Assembly: GCF_000426305.1 (NCBI RefSeq)
Contig: NZ_KE384518.1
Coordinates: 150,755 to 214,754, forward strand
Length of the DNA stretch: 64,000 nt
Direction: 5' to 3'
Origin: Anaerovorax odorimutans DSM 5092
Lineage (GTDB): Bacteria > Bacillota > Clostridia > Peptostreptococcales > Anaerovoracaceae
Shown here: in pieces, positions 1-8,749 of the stretch
How the letters are laid out: the number at the start of each line of letters is the position of its first letter
How positions within the stretch are numbered: position 1 is the first letter of the stretch
Notes under the pieces: generated by a model
Database searches by the model: none
What the model saw: the letters and a program-made list of their open reading frames with translations, nothing else
What the model was told of the DNA's origin: nothing
Made by a program: the position numbers and the translations under genes

Positions 1-707
1 AAATCAGGTCTGCGAATAGATGCGCCAGGTTCATCACCATTTACGGTCACAACATAGAGAAGAGCGCCAAAACGTTCATTTTCACCGGGTTTTCTTGTAA
101 TTCCCCTTATTTTATCTCCTGTCTTTAGATTAAATCTTCTAATCTGAGCAGGGGATACATAAACATCTTTGTCACTTGTCAGGAAATTATGAAATCTCAT
201 AAATCCAAATCCGCCATCGGCGATGTCTAAAATACCTTCAACTTCAGGTCTGTCTTCTTTAGATGGTGTTTGTACTTTTACTTTGTCTGCAGCTTTTTGA
301 TTCTTTTTTAATACATTTTTTTTCCCATCTTTGCCTGTTTCTTTATCTTCTTCATTCTTTGATAAATTTTTTTCTTTATCTTTTAATACGTCCTTATCTT
401 CATCTTTTGCTTCGATCTTATCATTATCCTTTGCTACAGTTTTATTTTCATCCTTTACTGCATTTCTTTCTTCATTCTTTATTACTATTTTTTCTTCATT
501 TTTTAATACATTCTTTTCATCTATTTTGTGTTCTTTTACCATTTCAGGAGCTTCAGTTTCCATTTTAGCTTGCGTCTCCCATCTTGCTTTAATTAAAGCA
601 TTAATAAGATCAGCTTTTTTAAGTTTTTCATATCCTTCAAGTTTAAAAGTTTTTGCTATTTCACGCAATTCTGCAACTTTTTTGCCTTTTAAAGTTTCAA
701 TATTCAT
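1..707 (-). CDS. rho: Transcription termination factor Rho, N-terminal part (cut by window edge)
   Basis: The frame opens at ATG 707 behind GGGGAG and runs off the left edge, giving 235 residues with no stop. Residues 1-45 (MNIETLKGKKVAELREIAK, then KKADLINALIKA) match the Rho N-terminal helical domain. Residues about 60-150 are a low-complexity stretch of Lys, Glu, Asp and Asn in near-repeats such as KNEEK and VKDENK. From about 160 the RNA-binding cold-shock-like domain follows (EGILDIADGGFGFMRF, then DVYVSPAQIRRFNLKTGD). Rho is the hexameric RNA helicase that terminates transcription; its ATPase core is outside the window. The charged linker insertion is longer than in E. coli Rho but such inserts are known in Gram-positive Rho. 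Identity is secure. Confidence 0.95.
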   Translation of the reverse strand, partial: MNIETLKGKKVAELREIAKTFKLEGYEKLKKADLINALIKARWETQAKMETEAPEMVKEHKIDEKNVLKNEEKIVIKNEERNAVKDENKTVAKDNDKIEAKDEDKDVLKDKEKNLSKNEEDKETGKDGKKNVLKKNQKAADKVKVQTPSKEDRPEVEGILDIADGGFGFMRFHNFLTSDKDVYVSPAQIRRFNLKTGDKIRGITRKPGENERFGALLYVVTVNGDEPGASIRRPD

Positions 708-749
708 CTTTCTCCCCTATTCTTACAATTTCTTGGAAATGGTTTAGAA

Positions 750-774
750 GCGGGGCGGTACCCCGCTTTTTAGA
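750..774 (-). terminator. Hairpin between LCP gene and rho
   Basis: GCGGGG and CCCCGC pair perfectly around a 5-nt loop. In the minus direction, which is that of both flanking genes, the stem is followed only by TTCTAA, so it is a weak terminator for the LCP gene or a structure in the rho leader. In the plus direction it has a TTTTT tail, but no plus-strand gene precedes it. Confidence 0.5.
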
Positions 775-804
775 TTAATAAAAGAATTAAAAATTTTAGA
801 AAAA

Positions 805-1827
805 TTAATTTTTTATTGCTGTTTCAGAAGTATTATTTGATTCAATAGAATAAATTTCTTCGATCATGTCTCCGATTTCTTCACTCTTTGGATAAACATA
901 AAATGGAGCTTCCGGCTGAGGAGTATAAGGAATAGTATAAGTAGTAATATCTTCGGAATTCATTCCCATTCCCTTTGTAGCTAAACTAACAGCTGTTCCT
1001 ATATTAATATCAGATGTTACATTTTGGAAAACAGTATTTGCTATCTTTGGAAGATCAAAACTTAAACATTGTTTAAATGCAGATTTTACAAACCTCTGCT
1101 GTGCTTTTACACGTCCAATATCTCCCTCGGCATATCCATGTCTGTATCTTAAAAACTGTACTGCATGCTCACCGTCCAAAACTTGATAACCTTTTGGAAT
1201 ATTAATTCGAAGCGGCGGTTTATCATAAGGATCATTATAAACCATATGAAAGTCTATATCCATGGGAACGCCACCCATAGCATCTACAATATTGGAAACT
1301 CCTTTGTAATCAATAACGGCATAATAATTAATAGGCATACCCAGAAGTACATCGCTGACCGCTTTTGCCGTATTTACCGGATCTCCTTTGTATGCGGCAT
1401 TGATTTTACATTCTGCATCACTGTCAAATCCGGGTCTGTGATAATACGTATCTCGAGGTACGGAAATTACATCTACTTTTTTTGCTTCTTTATCAAAACT
1501 CACAAGCATTATAGTATCAGTAAGTCCGGAATTTACTCCTAACAGTAATACATTTACTCTTTTACTTTCTTTAAAAGCATTGAAAAACGGACTCGTAGAA
1601 GAAACCAGCACATCTTCCATCTCTTCTTCCAATACTGGATTATCATCTCCAAATGGATTATATTCAGCAACTCCTCCTAATACAGTCATCATAGGAGTAA
1701 AAATTATTATAAATATTATAAATGCACCTATGAAGGTTTGAAGAAAACTTTGTAATGCTGATTTGTTTTTCTTTGATTTACTAAGTTTCTTTTTCTCGTT
1801 CACTTTTCTCTCCAATTCTTTTTCCAC
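805..1827 (-). CDS. LytR-CpsA-Psr (LCP) family cell-wall polymer ligase
   Basis: This 340-residue protein begins at GTG 1827, with AGGGAG 8-9 nt upstream. A Lys/Glu-rich cytoplasmic start is followed by one membrane segment at about 27-50 (FIGAFIIFIIIFTPMM), then the extracytoplasmic LCP domain. The domain shows VNVLLLGVNSGLTDTIML, DVISVPRDTYYHRPG and FLRYRHGYAEGDIGRV, which carry the Arg and Asp residues that bind the lipid-linked pyrophosphate. LCP enzymes move undecaprenyl-linked wall glycans onto peptidoglycan. A paralogue lies directly upstream (2021-2995). With the nearby SLH proteins and glycan operon, a role in attaching the secondary wall polymer that holds SLH domains is plausible but inferred. 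Confidence 0.9.
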   Translation of the reverse strand: MEKELERKVNEKKKLSKSKKNKSALQSFLQTFIGAFIIFIIIFTPMMTVLGGVAEYNPFGDDNPVLEEEMEDVLVSSTSPFFNAFKESKRVNVLLLGVNSGLTDTIMLVSFDKEAKKVDVISVPRDTYYHRPGFDSDAECKINAAYKGDPVNTAKAVSDVLLGMPINYYAVIDYKGVSNIVDAMGGVPMDIDFHMVYNDPYDKPPLRINIPKGYQVLDGEHAVQFLRYRHGYAEGDIGRVKAQQRFVKSAFKQCLSFDLPKIANTVFQNVTSDINIGTAVSLATKGMGMNSEDITTYTIPYTPQPEAPFYVYPKSEEIGDMIEEIYSIESNNTSETAIKN

Positions 1828-2020
1828 TAATAATTTCTCCCTATAAACATCATCTCTTTTTCTTTATTTTGCCCTTTTATTTCATAAATACTAATTATAA
1901 ATATAAAAATTTTAATTATTAACTAATACATTTTATACTTTTTTTTTGTAAAAATATAGAGAAAATTAAATTTCCTATGTTAATTTTTTATTACAAAAAT
2001 TGACTTAATATGTATGTTTT

Positions 2021-2995
2021 TTATTTTTCTTCTGTTTTATCTTTTGTTTCGTCTTCAGATGAGCCATATATTTTCATAAGCATAGCTTCAATTTTATCAT
2101 TATCAGCAAACCAATACGATAGATTATTTCTTGTACCTGATTCACCTTCCACAGTCCAAGCTTTCAGATCTTCACTTTTTAAGCCAAGTGCTTTTGTTGC
2201 AATTCTTGTTGCCATACCAAGGGGTAAATCAGAATCCACATTTTTCATTACTGTTGCTGCCACCTTTGGAAGTTTCAAACCCAATGCTTCTTTAAATGCA
2301 GATTTTACAAAATTCTGCTGAGCTTCAACACGTCCCACATCTCCTTGTGTATAGCCATATCCTTTTTTATCATCTTTTCTGTAGCGAAGAAAGCGTACTG
2401 CATCTTTACCATCTAACGTAGTCGGCCCTTCTTTAAAATGAATTGATAGAGGAGGTTTATCTCTCGGGTCATCATAATCCATATCAAAAGGAATATTTAC
2501 AGGTACTCCCCCTATGGACTCTACAATATTTGATACGCCTTCATACTTTATTACTGCATAATAATTTATTGGCATACCCATAAGCAGATCGCTGACAGCT
2601 TCAGCAGTTCCAACAGCACCATCACGACCATAAATTGCGTTGATTTTCTTGCTTGCTGGAGTTGTTGCACCTTCTTTAGGAAAATAAGTGTCTCTCGGAA
2701 TAGATATTATATCAACTCTTTGATTTTTCATATCATAACTTCCAAGCATTATAGTATCTGTCATGTGACCGTTTATACCCATAAGCAGTACATTTACTCT
2801 TTCTGATTCGCTGAACTGCTCAAAAAATTGGCTGTTTTTATCCACCACATAATCCATATCTCTCATCAGGTTTTCTTCTCCGCTGAAGACTCTAACATCC
2901 CCTGCTTTATTTAAAGCATAATTTGCAGGTGTCATTATTACTAAAAATATCACAAATGCAACTATAAATGTTTTTATAAAAATTTTCATATTCAT
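2021..2995 (-). CDS. LCP family cell-wall polymer ligase (second copy)
   Basis: This is a 324-residue paralogue of the gene at 805-1827. ATG 2995 follows GAGG; a second in-frame ATG lies 6 nt further in. One N-terminal membrane anchor (FIVAFVIFLVIMTPANYAL) is followed by the LCP domain with RVNVLLMGINGHMTDTIML, DIISIPRDTYFPKEG and FLRYRKDDKKGYGYTQGDVGRV. The signature Arg/Asp positions are all kept, so it should be active. The 193 bp between the two LCP genes are very AT-rich and show no clear terminator, so the two genes may be read together or the second may have its own promoter. Firmicutes often carry several LCP enzymes with overlapping roles. Confidence 0.9.
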   Translation of the reverse strand: MNMKIFIKTFIVAFVIFLVIMTPANYALNKAGDVRVFSGEENLMRDMDYVVDKNSQFFEQFSESERVNVLLMGINGHMTDTIMLGSYDMKNQRVDIISIPRDTYFPKEGATTPASKKINAIYGRDGAVGTAEAVSDLLMGMPINYYAVIKYEGVSNIVESIGGVPVNIPFDMDYDDPRDKPPLSIHFKEGPTTLDGKDAVRFLRYRKDDKKGYGYTQGDVGRVEAQQNFVKSAFKEALGLKLPKVAATVMKNVDSDLPLGMATRIATKALGLKSEDLKAWTVEGESGTRNNLSYWFADNDKIEAMLMKIYGSSEDETKDKTEEK

Positions 2996-3076
2996 CTCAA
3001 TCCTCTTATTTAAAAATCAACTTTACGTGTTTTTTAACTTTCTCCCTTATTATAACATACTTATTTACTATGTTAT

Positions 3077-3103
3077 TAAAAAAAGCCTATCAAATGATAG
3101 GCT
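3077..3103 (-). terminator. Rho-independent terminator after the HBD gene
   Basis: In the minus direction AGCCTATC-ATTT-GATAGGCT is followed by TTTTTTAAT. It lies 18 bp after the stop of the dehydrogenase gene and separates it from the LCP pair. Confidence 0.85.
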
Positions 3104-3120
3104 CCTCTTTGTGTATTTAA

Positions 3121-3969
3121 TTACTTAGCATAATTGAAGAAACCTTCTCCAGTTTTTCTTCCAAGTTTTTGAGCTCTTACCATCTTCTTAAGAAGTGGAT
3201 GAGGTCTGTATTTTGTATCACCGAATTCAGTGTAAAGAACTTCCATTATTGCAAGGCAAACATCAAGTCCGATTAAATCTCCTAATGCAAGAGGTCCTAT
3301 TGGATGATTAGCTCCAAGCTTCATAGCTTCATCAATATTTTCTGCTGTAGCAACGCCATCTGCTAAAATTCCAATTCCTTCGTTTATCATTGGAATCAAA
3401 ATTCTGTTTACTACAAATCCTGGCGCTTCTGCAACTTCTACAGGAGTCTTCTTTAAATTACTTGTAAGCTGTAAAATTGTATCTCTTGTTTCGTCTGAAG
3501 TTGTAAGACCCTTAATAATTTCAACAAGTTTCATCATTGGAACTGGATTAAAGAAATGCATACCGATGATTTTATCGGGTCTGTTTGTTGCAGCTGCAAT
3601 TTCTGTAATTGAAAGTGATGATGTATTTGTCGCAAGAATTGTTCCCGGCTTGCAAAGTTCATCAAGTTCTTTAAATAATGCTTTCTTAGCTTCCATATCT
3701 TCTGTTGCCGCTTCAATTATAAGATCAGCATCTTTAACGATAGCAATGTCTGTTGAGCCCTGAATTCTTCCCATGATTTCTGCCTTATCTGCTGCAGTAA
3801 TCTTTTCTTTTGAAACTAATTTTTCTAGATTCTTGTCAACAGTAGCAATTCCTCTTTCTACTGATGTTTCTCTTCTTGCTCTTAAAACCACTTCATAACC
3901 ATTTTGTGCAAGTACCTGAATAATTCCAGCACCCATGGTGCCAGTGCCTAATACACCGATTTTTTTCAT
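3121..3969 (-). CDS. hbd: 3-hydroxybutyryl-CoA dehydrogenase
   Basis: The 282-residue product has an N-terminal Rossmann NAD(P) fold ([22 protein letters not shown]). Next comes [14 protein letters not shown] and then the family signature [15 protein letters not shown], with the catalytic His. The C-terminal half ([17 protein letters not shown], then [19 protein letters not shown]) is the helical dimerisation domain, ending in [11 protein letters not shown]. The length is normal for clostridial Hbd. It reduces acetoacetyl-CoA to 3-hydroxybutyryl-CoA in butyrate formation, or runs in reverse in butyrate or amino-acid degradation. It stands alone here, without thiolase, crotonase or acyl-CoA dehydrogenase neighbours, and has its own terminator. 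ATG 3969 has GGAGG about 11 nt upstream. Confidence 0.93.
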   Translation of the reverse strand: MKKIGVLGTGTMGAGIIQVLAQNGYEVVLRARRETSVERGIATVDKNLEKLVSKEKITAADKAEIMGRIQGSTDIAIVKDADLIIEAATEDMEAKKALFKELDELCKPGTILATNTSSLSITEIAAATNRPDKIIGMHFFNPVPMMKLVEIIKGLTTSDETRDTILQLTSNLKKTPVEVAEAPGFVVNRILIPMINEGIGILADGVATAENIDEAMKLGANHPIGPLALGDLIGLDVCLAIMEVLYTEFGDTKYRPHPLLKKMVRAQKLGRKTGEGFFNYAK

Positions 3970-4244
3970 AATATTTATCCTCCGTTTTATCCAATTTTAT
4001 AGGTTAAACTAATATAAACATAATCCATTGTTGAAGTCTTTATACTTCACCTATGATATAATTTATTATATTTTAAATATAATTTCAATATTTTTTTCGA
4101 TAATTTTTTAAACTAATTATAAGTTGTAATTTTCTGATTTTTACATTTATTGTAATTTTTCATGTCAATTTCATGCTATTTTTTTCTGTACCTCTTGAGA
4201 TATTAGATTAAACCATCTTCCTTAAATTTAAATTGAAAAAAGTT
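3970..4244. other. Intergenic region upstream of hbd
   Basis: These 275 bp are very AT-rich and contain no ORF I can support. They must hold the hbd promoter (minus strand). A small inverted repeat TGAAGT-CTTTAT-ACTTCA lies at 4032-4049, 65 bp from the hbd start, and could be an operator. No -35/-10 pair is convincing enough to call. Confidence 0.4.
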
Positions 4245-4560
4245 AATCTGCTTCTCAGATTGGGTAAAGGTGTATAACAATTTCTAACATTCTTTGAAAA
4301 ATCTAAAGATTTTCCCCCGAATGTAGACAAGTGTTCTTCCGTCTGGCTGTTCCAATCTGCTTCTCAGATTGGGAGCCAAGTGTATAACAATTTCTAACAT
4401 TCTTTGAAAAATCTAAAGATTTTCCCCCGAATGTAGACAAGTGTTCTTCCGTCTGGCTGTTCCAATCTGCTTCTCAGATTGGGAGCCAAGTGTATAACAA
4501 TTTCTAACATTCTTTGAAAAATCTAAAGATTTTCCCCCGAATGTAGACAAGTGTTCATCC
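4245..4560. repeat. Three tandem copies of a 110-bp repeat overlapping the 3' end of pgi
   Basis: The block containing TGTATAACAATTTCTAACAT starts at 4271, 4381 and 4491, giving a period of exactly 110 bp. Copies 1 and 2 are near-identical over the whole unit. Copy 3 (from about 4464) runs into the pgi reading frame: the segment TTTTCCCCCGAATGTAGACA encodes the last pgi codons and stop. Each unit also carries the inverted repeat CCAATCTG-CTTCT-CAGATTGG (the first copy lacks the leading CC). The array therefore looks like tandem duplication of the last 38 bp of pgi plus about 70 bp of downstream DNA. Confidence 0.9.
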
Positions 4561-5815
4561 GTCTTTTGTATTCTTCTACTCCTGGTTGGTTGAATGGATT
4601 TACTCTCATGAGGTATGCGCTTAATGCGCAGCTGGTTTCGAAGAAATACACCATTTGTCCGAAATAGTATGGTGTCAATTTTGGTATTTCTACTTTTATG
4701 ATTGGAATTCCTATGTCTTTATGGGCTGCTATCACTCCATTGACTGCTGCTTGATTTACTTCATTTATACTTTTTCCTTTTAAAAGATCACTGACGCTTT
4801 CAGGAACTTTTAAATCTGTATTCGGCTTTGTAACATTGAGTACGGTTTCAAAGAAAATCTGATTTCCTTCTTGTAGAAACTGTCCCATAGAATGAAGATC
4901 TGTTGTAAATTCCAAGTTTACAGGAAATATCCCTTTACCGTCTTTTCCTTCACTTTCTCCGAAAAGCTGTTTTAACCATTCTGCAAAATATCTAAGTTTA
5001 GGCTCATAATATTCAAAGACTTCAATAAGCTTCCCTCTATCATAAAGAATTTTCCTCATTGCTGCATACTGCCATACATTTTCCATTACAATTTTACCGC
5101 TGTCTGTCTCTTGTTCATCCAGTTTTGCCGTAATATCAGCAGCACCTTTCAGCATTTCTTTAATATCAATACCTGCGGCTGCTATGGGAAGTAACCCTAC
5201 AGAAGAAAGTACCGAATATCTTCCTCCAATATCTTTTGGAACAACAAAGCTTTCATAACCTTCGGTTACAGCTTCTTCCCTAAGAATTCCTTCTGTTTTA
5301 TCAGTTATAACATAAATCCTACCAGCAGCTTTCTCTTTGCCATATTTTTTCTGAAGAAATTCTTTAAAAATCTCAAATGCAATACACGGTTCTGTAGTTG
5401 TACCTGATTTTGATATAACACAAATGCAAACATCTTTATCTTTTAACTTTTGTAAAAGCTCTGAATGATAATTTCCACTTAAATTTTGCCCTGCAAAATA
5501 AATTTCAGGAAGATTAGCGCCTCTACTGTTACTATTAGCAGACAACATCTCTATTGCAGCTCTTGCCCCCATATAAGAACCACCAATACCAATGATGATA
5601 AAAGCATCACATTGTTTCTGTATCTTCTCTGAAGTCTTTATAATCTTTTCAATCTCTGCTTTATCATAATTTAAAGGAAGTTTTACCCACCCTGTAAACT
5701 CCTCCTTTTCTGACCAAAGCTTTGATTCTCCTTCTTTAAGACTTTCTCTTTGACACAAGATTTTATCCCTATCAATCTGTGTATCAAAAACTTCTAACCC
5801 CAAATAATTATTCAT
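4523..5815 (-). CDS. pgi: Glucose-6-phosphate isomerase (short form)
   Basis: This 430-residue protein interconverts glucose-6-phosphate and fructose-6-phosphate. It is the shorter PGI type common in Firmicutes (E. coli PGI has about 550). Visible blocks are FIIIGIGGSYMGARAAIEML near residue 75, CVISKSGTTTEPCIAFEIF (the sugar-phosphate SIS-type site), DIGGRYSVLSSVGLLPIA, and QFLQEGNQIFFETVL. ATG 5815 follows AAAGGGG. It lies 30 bp after the CapD-like gene and probably shares its transcript, which links hexose phosphate supply to sugar-nucleotide synthesis. Its last codons lie inside the 110-bp tandem repeat; the stop is TAG. Confidence 0.95.
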   Translation of the reverse strand: MNNYLGLEVFDTQIDRDKILCQRESLKEGESKLWSEKEEFTGWVKLPLNYDKAEIEKIIKTSEKIQKQCDAFIIIGIGGSYMGARAAIEMLSANSNSRGANLPEIYFAGQNLSGNYHSELLQKLKDKDVCICVISKSGTTTEPCIAFEIFKEFLQKKYGKEKAAGRIYVITDKTEGILREEAVTEGYESFVVPKDIGGRYSVLSSVGLLPIAAAGIDIKEMLKGAADITAKLDEQETDSGKIVMENVWQYAAMRKILYDRGKLIEVFEYYEPKLRYFAEWLKQLFGESEGKDGKGIFPVNLEFTTDLHSMGQFLQEGNQIFFETVLNVTKPNTDLKVPESVSDLLKGKSINEVNQAAVNGVIAAHKDIGIPIIKVEIPKLTPYYFGQMVYFFETSCALSAYLMRVNPFNQPGVEEYKRRMNTCLHSGENL

Positions 5816-5845
5816 TTTTTCCCCTTTCTTATTATCTTATTCCCT

Positions 5846-7765
5846 TTAAATACCCCTTCCTTCTTTATAATTTGGAACCATTTGGTGCAGCCATACTTTT
5901 GCTTCTTCATCTTGACCTTCCAATAAGCTTTTAATCTTATTCTCCACAGTCTCATCTGAAGAGTCAGCTTCTTGTTCTGCTTCAAGCAAATGACTTAGTT
6001 CAGCCGTTGCCGGAAGCGGATGACCCACATAAATCTTATCATGTGCCGTCTTTTCAATTCCTTCTTCATCAAGAAGAAGTTCTTCGTACAGCTTTTCCCC
6101 CGGTCTTAATCCAGTAATTTTTATATCAATGTCTACGTATGGAACGTAGCCTGATAACCTAATAACATTTTCTGCCAAATCTTTAATACGTACGGGTTTA
6201 CCCATATCAAGTATAAATATCTCTCCTCCTTCTGCCATAGCGCCCGTTTGTATAACAAGCTGGACTGCTTCCGGAATCGTCATAAAATATCTTGTAATCT
6301 CTTCATGAGTTACTGTTACAGGTCCGCCCTGCTCAATTTGTTTTCTGAATATAGGAATAACACTTCCGTTACTTCCAAGTACATTTCCAAATCTTACAGC
6401 TGAAAATCTTGTACGTGAAGTTTTGCTTTTAGTTTGTAATATCATCTCCGCAACTCGTTTTGTTGCTCCCATTACATTTGTAGGATTTACTGCTTTATCC
6501 GTAGATATCATAACAAATTTATCTACAGCATATTCCTCCGACAAGTCTATCATGTTCTTTGTTCCCAATATATTATTTACAATTGCCTCTTTCGGATGTG
6601 ATTCCATAAGTGGTACATGTTTATGTGCAGCAGCATGAAATACAACATGAGGCTTATATTTAATAAAAACTTCTCTAAGTCTCTCTTTACATCTCACAGA
6701 ACAAATTGTAGCTTCAAACTCTAAAAATGGATGCTTTGTTTTTATTTCATTTGCAAGTTCAAAGACGGAATTTTCATATATATCAAGGGCAATAAGCTTT
6801 CTTGGCATAAATTTGGCAATCTGCCGGCACAATTCTGAACCAATAGAACCGCCTCCCCCTGTAACTAAAACAATTTTACCTTCAATATATCCGCTGATTT
6901 CCCGCAAATTTACTTGAACAGGATCTCTTCCCAAAAGATCTTCTATATCAACATCACGAAGCTTACTGATACTTACCTTTTCATTTATTAAATCTATTAA
7001 AGCAGGTAATGTTTTCAACTTACATCTTGTCTTATTACCTTCGTTTATAATCTGCTGAATTGCTTTTTGGCTTGCGGAAGGAATTGCAATAATAATCTCA
7101 TCTATATTATATTTCCTTGCAATACTTCTTATTTGGCGATGTCCTCCTGCGATTTTTACTCCTGCAATTCGTTTCCCTTGTTTTTCCGGATTGTCATCTA
7201 TTACTACAACTACCTTTTTACTATACTCCGGGTGATTTCTAATTTCTCTTATCATGGTAGCACCTGCATCGCCTGCGCCTACAACCATAACCTTTGTAAT
7301 ATTATTTCCAATAATATCTTTTTTCCCAAACCTCATCATAAAATTATTAAAACTTCCGGGATTTCTGAGATTGCGAATATATCTGTAAAGAAAACGTACT
7401 CCACCTATCATTACCACATCTAATACACAAGAGAACACATAGACACTTCTCGGGAAATAATCCTGTACAAGTTCTAAATAAAGTACCGATCCTGTAGTAG
7501 CTACAAATCCTGCAAATACAATTTTTATGACTTCTTCTGTTCCTGCATATTTCCACAAACTATTATATAAACCAAACAACCATAAAATTATTAATTTAAC
7601 AATAGTAAGAAATATAAGATTATCAATGTATACTGAAAACCAACTTGAAAAAACATTTGATTCTACTTCAAATTCAAAACGCAAAAGAAATGAGATAATA
7701 TATGCTAAGTTTATACAAATTGCATCTGCAAATAATAACAATGCAACTCTTGTTAATTTTACCAT
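5846..7765 (-). CDS. Membrane-bound nucleotide-sugar 4,6-dehydratase (CapD/PglF/WbpM type)
   Basis: The 639-residue protein has four predicted N-terminal membrane segments (about residues 5-110). A first Rossmann-like region follows (VMVVGAGDAGATMIREI, near 160), then the catalytic SDR domain starting VLVTGGGGSIGSELCRQI near 300. FHAAAHKHVPLMESHP, MISTDKAVNPTNVMGATKR and VRFGNVLGSNGSVIP are typical of UDP-GlcNAc inverting/retaining 4,6-dehydratases. The tyrosine of the usual SDR YxxxK is replaced by Met (MGATK), as is normal in this large-protein branch. Likely product is a UDP-4-keto-6-deoxy-HexNAc that feeds di-N-acetylbacillosamine or a related sugar. The aminotransferase and acetyltransferase at 14568-16365 could be the next two enzymes. 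Confidence 0.88.
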   Translation of the reverse strand: MVKLTRVALLLFADAICINLAYIISFLLRFEFEVESNVFSSWFSVYIDNLIFLTIVKLIILWLFGLYNSLWKYAGTEEVIKIVFAGFVATTGSVLYLELVQDYFPRSVYVFSCVLDVVMIGGVRFLYRYIRNLRNPGSFNNFMMRFGKKDIIGNNITKVMVVGAGDAGATMIREIRNHPEYSKKVVVVIDDNPEKQGKRIAGVKIAGGHRQIRSIARKYNIDEIIIAIPSASQKAIQQIINEGNKTRCKLKTLPALIDLINEKVSISKLRDVDIEDLLGRDPVQVNLREISGYIEGKIVLVTGGGGSIGSELCRQIAKFMPRKLIALDIYENSVFELANEIKTKHPFLEFEATICSVRCKERLREVFIKYKPHVVFHAAAHKHVPLMESHPKEAIVNNILGTKNMIDLSEEYAVDKFVMISTDKAVNPTNVMGATKRVAEMILQTKSKTSRTRFSAVRFGNVLGSNGSVIPIFRKQIEQGGPVTVTHEEITRYFMTIPEAVQLVIQTGAMAEGGEIFILDMGKPVRIKDLAENVIRLSGYVPYVDIDIKITGLRPGEKLYEELLLDEEGIEKTAHDKIYVGHPLPATAELSHLLEAEQEADSSDETVENKIKSLLEGQDEEAKVWLHQMVPNYKEGRGI

Positions 7766-8093
7766 TAAGCCAATTTTTCCTTTCTAATACAAGCTGTTAT
7801 TATTTTACTATTTTTCATAGTTTGCTGCAAGTTAAGATTAAATTACAATATTTTTAAAAATTATGTGTTTTTTTGTTGTATTTTTGAAACTATTTTTGCG
7901 TTTTTCGTATCTAATATATAGAGTGTCAAATTAGTTAACTTTTTTATCGGCAAAAGAGGTTAGCTCATATTTTTCACTTATGGTTATGGTTTATGTGTGT
8001 TTATGTTGTGGGTTATGGTTTATGGTGTCATGGGGTATTGGTTATGATTTATGGGGTTATCAGTTATGATTGTGGATTAGGGGTTATGATGCT
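7766..8093. repeat. Intergenic region with a degenerate GGTTATG repeat (core 7979-8091)
   Basis: The region separates the minus-strand CapD-like gene from the plus-strand secreted-protein gene. From 7979 to 8091 the plus strand is an irregular series of TTATGG, GGTTATG and TTTATGG words with almost no C, unlike any neighbouring DNA. There is no ORF with a ribosome-binding site. Promoters for both flanking genes must lie here, but none is clear enough to place. Confidence 0.6.
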
Positions 8094-8117
8094 TTTCACA
8101 CTAATCAGAGTGTGAAA
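8094..8117. promoter_or_regulatory. Perfect 9-bp inverted repeat upstream of the secreted-protein gene
   Basis: TTTCACACT-AATCAG-AGTGTGAAA ends 33 bp before the start codon. It could be a repressor site or a leader hairpin. Nothing in the sequence tells which regulator would bind. Confidence 0.5.
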
Positions 8118-8150
8118 TCAAAATTATTTTATTTAAAGGAGGACATAAAA

Positions 8151-8600
8151 ATGTCAAAATCAAGAAAACTATTTTGTATGGTGCTGGCTCTAGCACTGGT
8201 TTTAGCAATGAACGGCACAGTATTTGCGGCAACTCCTGAAGTAACCTCAACTAATCAATCAAACTCTGGAATTTCAGTAAATTCTGTAGGAAGTATTGGA
8301 AGTGAATTTGAACGGGAAAGCAACACTTCTGCCTACTCAATAATAAGTGCCAGCACTTATACTACTGCTTCATACATAAAAGGTACCGTAACTCTTCAGG
8401 AGTATGATTCCGGCTCTTGGGTTACAGCCTCCGGAGTATCTCCAATAACTCAAACACAAACTGAATATGATACAGCAGGTTTCTATATGGTGAGCAATTG
8501 GAATCTTCAAAAAGGTAAAAATTATAGACTTAAAATCGTTATAAAGGATAAATGTGGCAGCGTTACATCAACAATCACTAGATATTCCAGTTCGATTTAA
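8151..8600 (+). CDS. Small secreted protein of unknown function
   Basis: The real start is ATG 8151, 6 nt after AAAGGAGGA; upstream in-frame starts have no ribosome-binding site. The 149-residue product has a clear signal peptide (KLFCMVLALALVLAMNGTVFAA, residues 6-27) with a likely cut after AxA. The mature part is about 122 residues, rich in Ser and Thr, with a predicted all-beta pattern (SYIKGTVTLQEYDSGSW, then NYRLKIVIKDKCGSVTSTI). It has one Cys after the signal peptide. I recognise no named family, though the length and pattern suit small secreted DUF-type proteins of clostridia. It has its own strong terminator and faces the sigma operon convergently. Confidence 0.8.
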   Translation: MSKSRKLFCMVLALALVLAMNGTVFAATPEVTSTNQSNSGISVNSVGSIGSEFERESNTSAYSIISASTYTTASYIKGTVTLQEYDSGSWVTASGVSPITQTQTEYDTAGFYMVSNWNLQKGKNYRLKIVIKDKCGSVTSTITRYSSSI

Positions 8601-8660
8601 GCCTGTTGCTTGCTGAGAAGAAAGTGGCATATCTCAGCACAGTATAATGGTTTAAATATA

Positions 8661-8737
8661 AAAGAGCCTCCTATATATTCGAAAGTTTTATTTTCGAATA
8701 ATTGTTTCCCACAAAACAAAAGGAGGTTCTTTTTTTA
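8661..8737 (+). terminator. Terminator with nested hairpin
   Basis: AAGAGCCTCCT pairs with AGGAGGTTCTT and is followed by a T-tract. An inner stem ATTCGAAA/TTTTCGAAT lies in the loop. It ends the secreted-protein transcript 13 bp before the convergent anti-sigma gene's stop and could act in both directions. Confidence 0.8.
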
Positions 8738-8749
8738 TTCTCTATATAT

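Noticed and set aside
263..747. Plus-strand frames in the first 750 bp
   Set aside because: They are antisense to the charged linker of rho and read as Phe/Ser/Leu-rich low-complexity sequence.
4245..4530. 110-bp repeat as a CRISPR or an insertion-sequence remnant
   Set aside because: Whole units are near-identical with no variable spacers, and no transposase or terminal repeats are seen; the unit clearly derives from the end of pgi.
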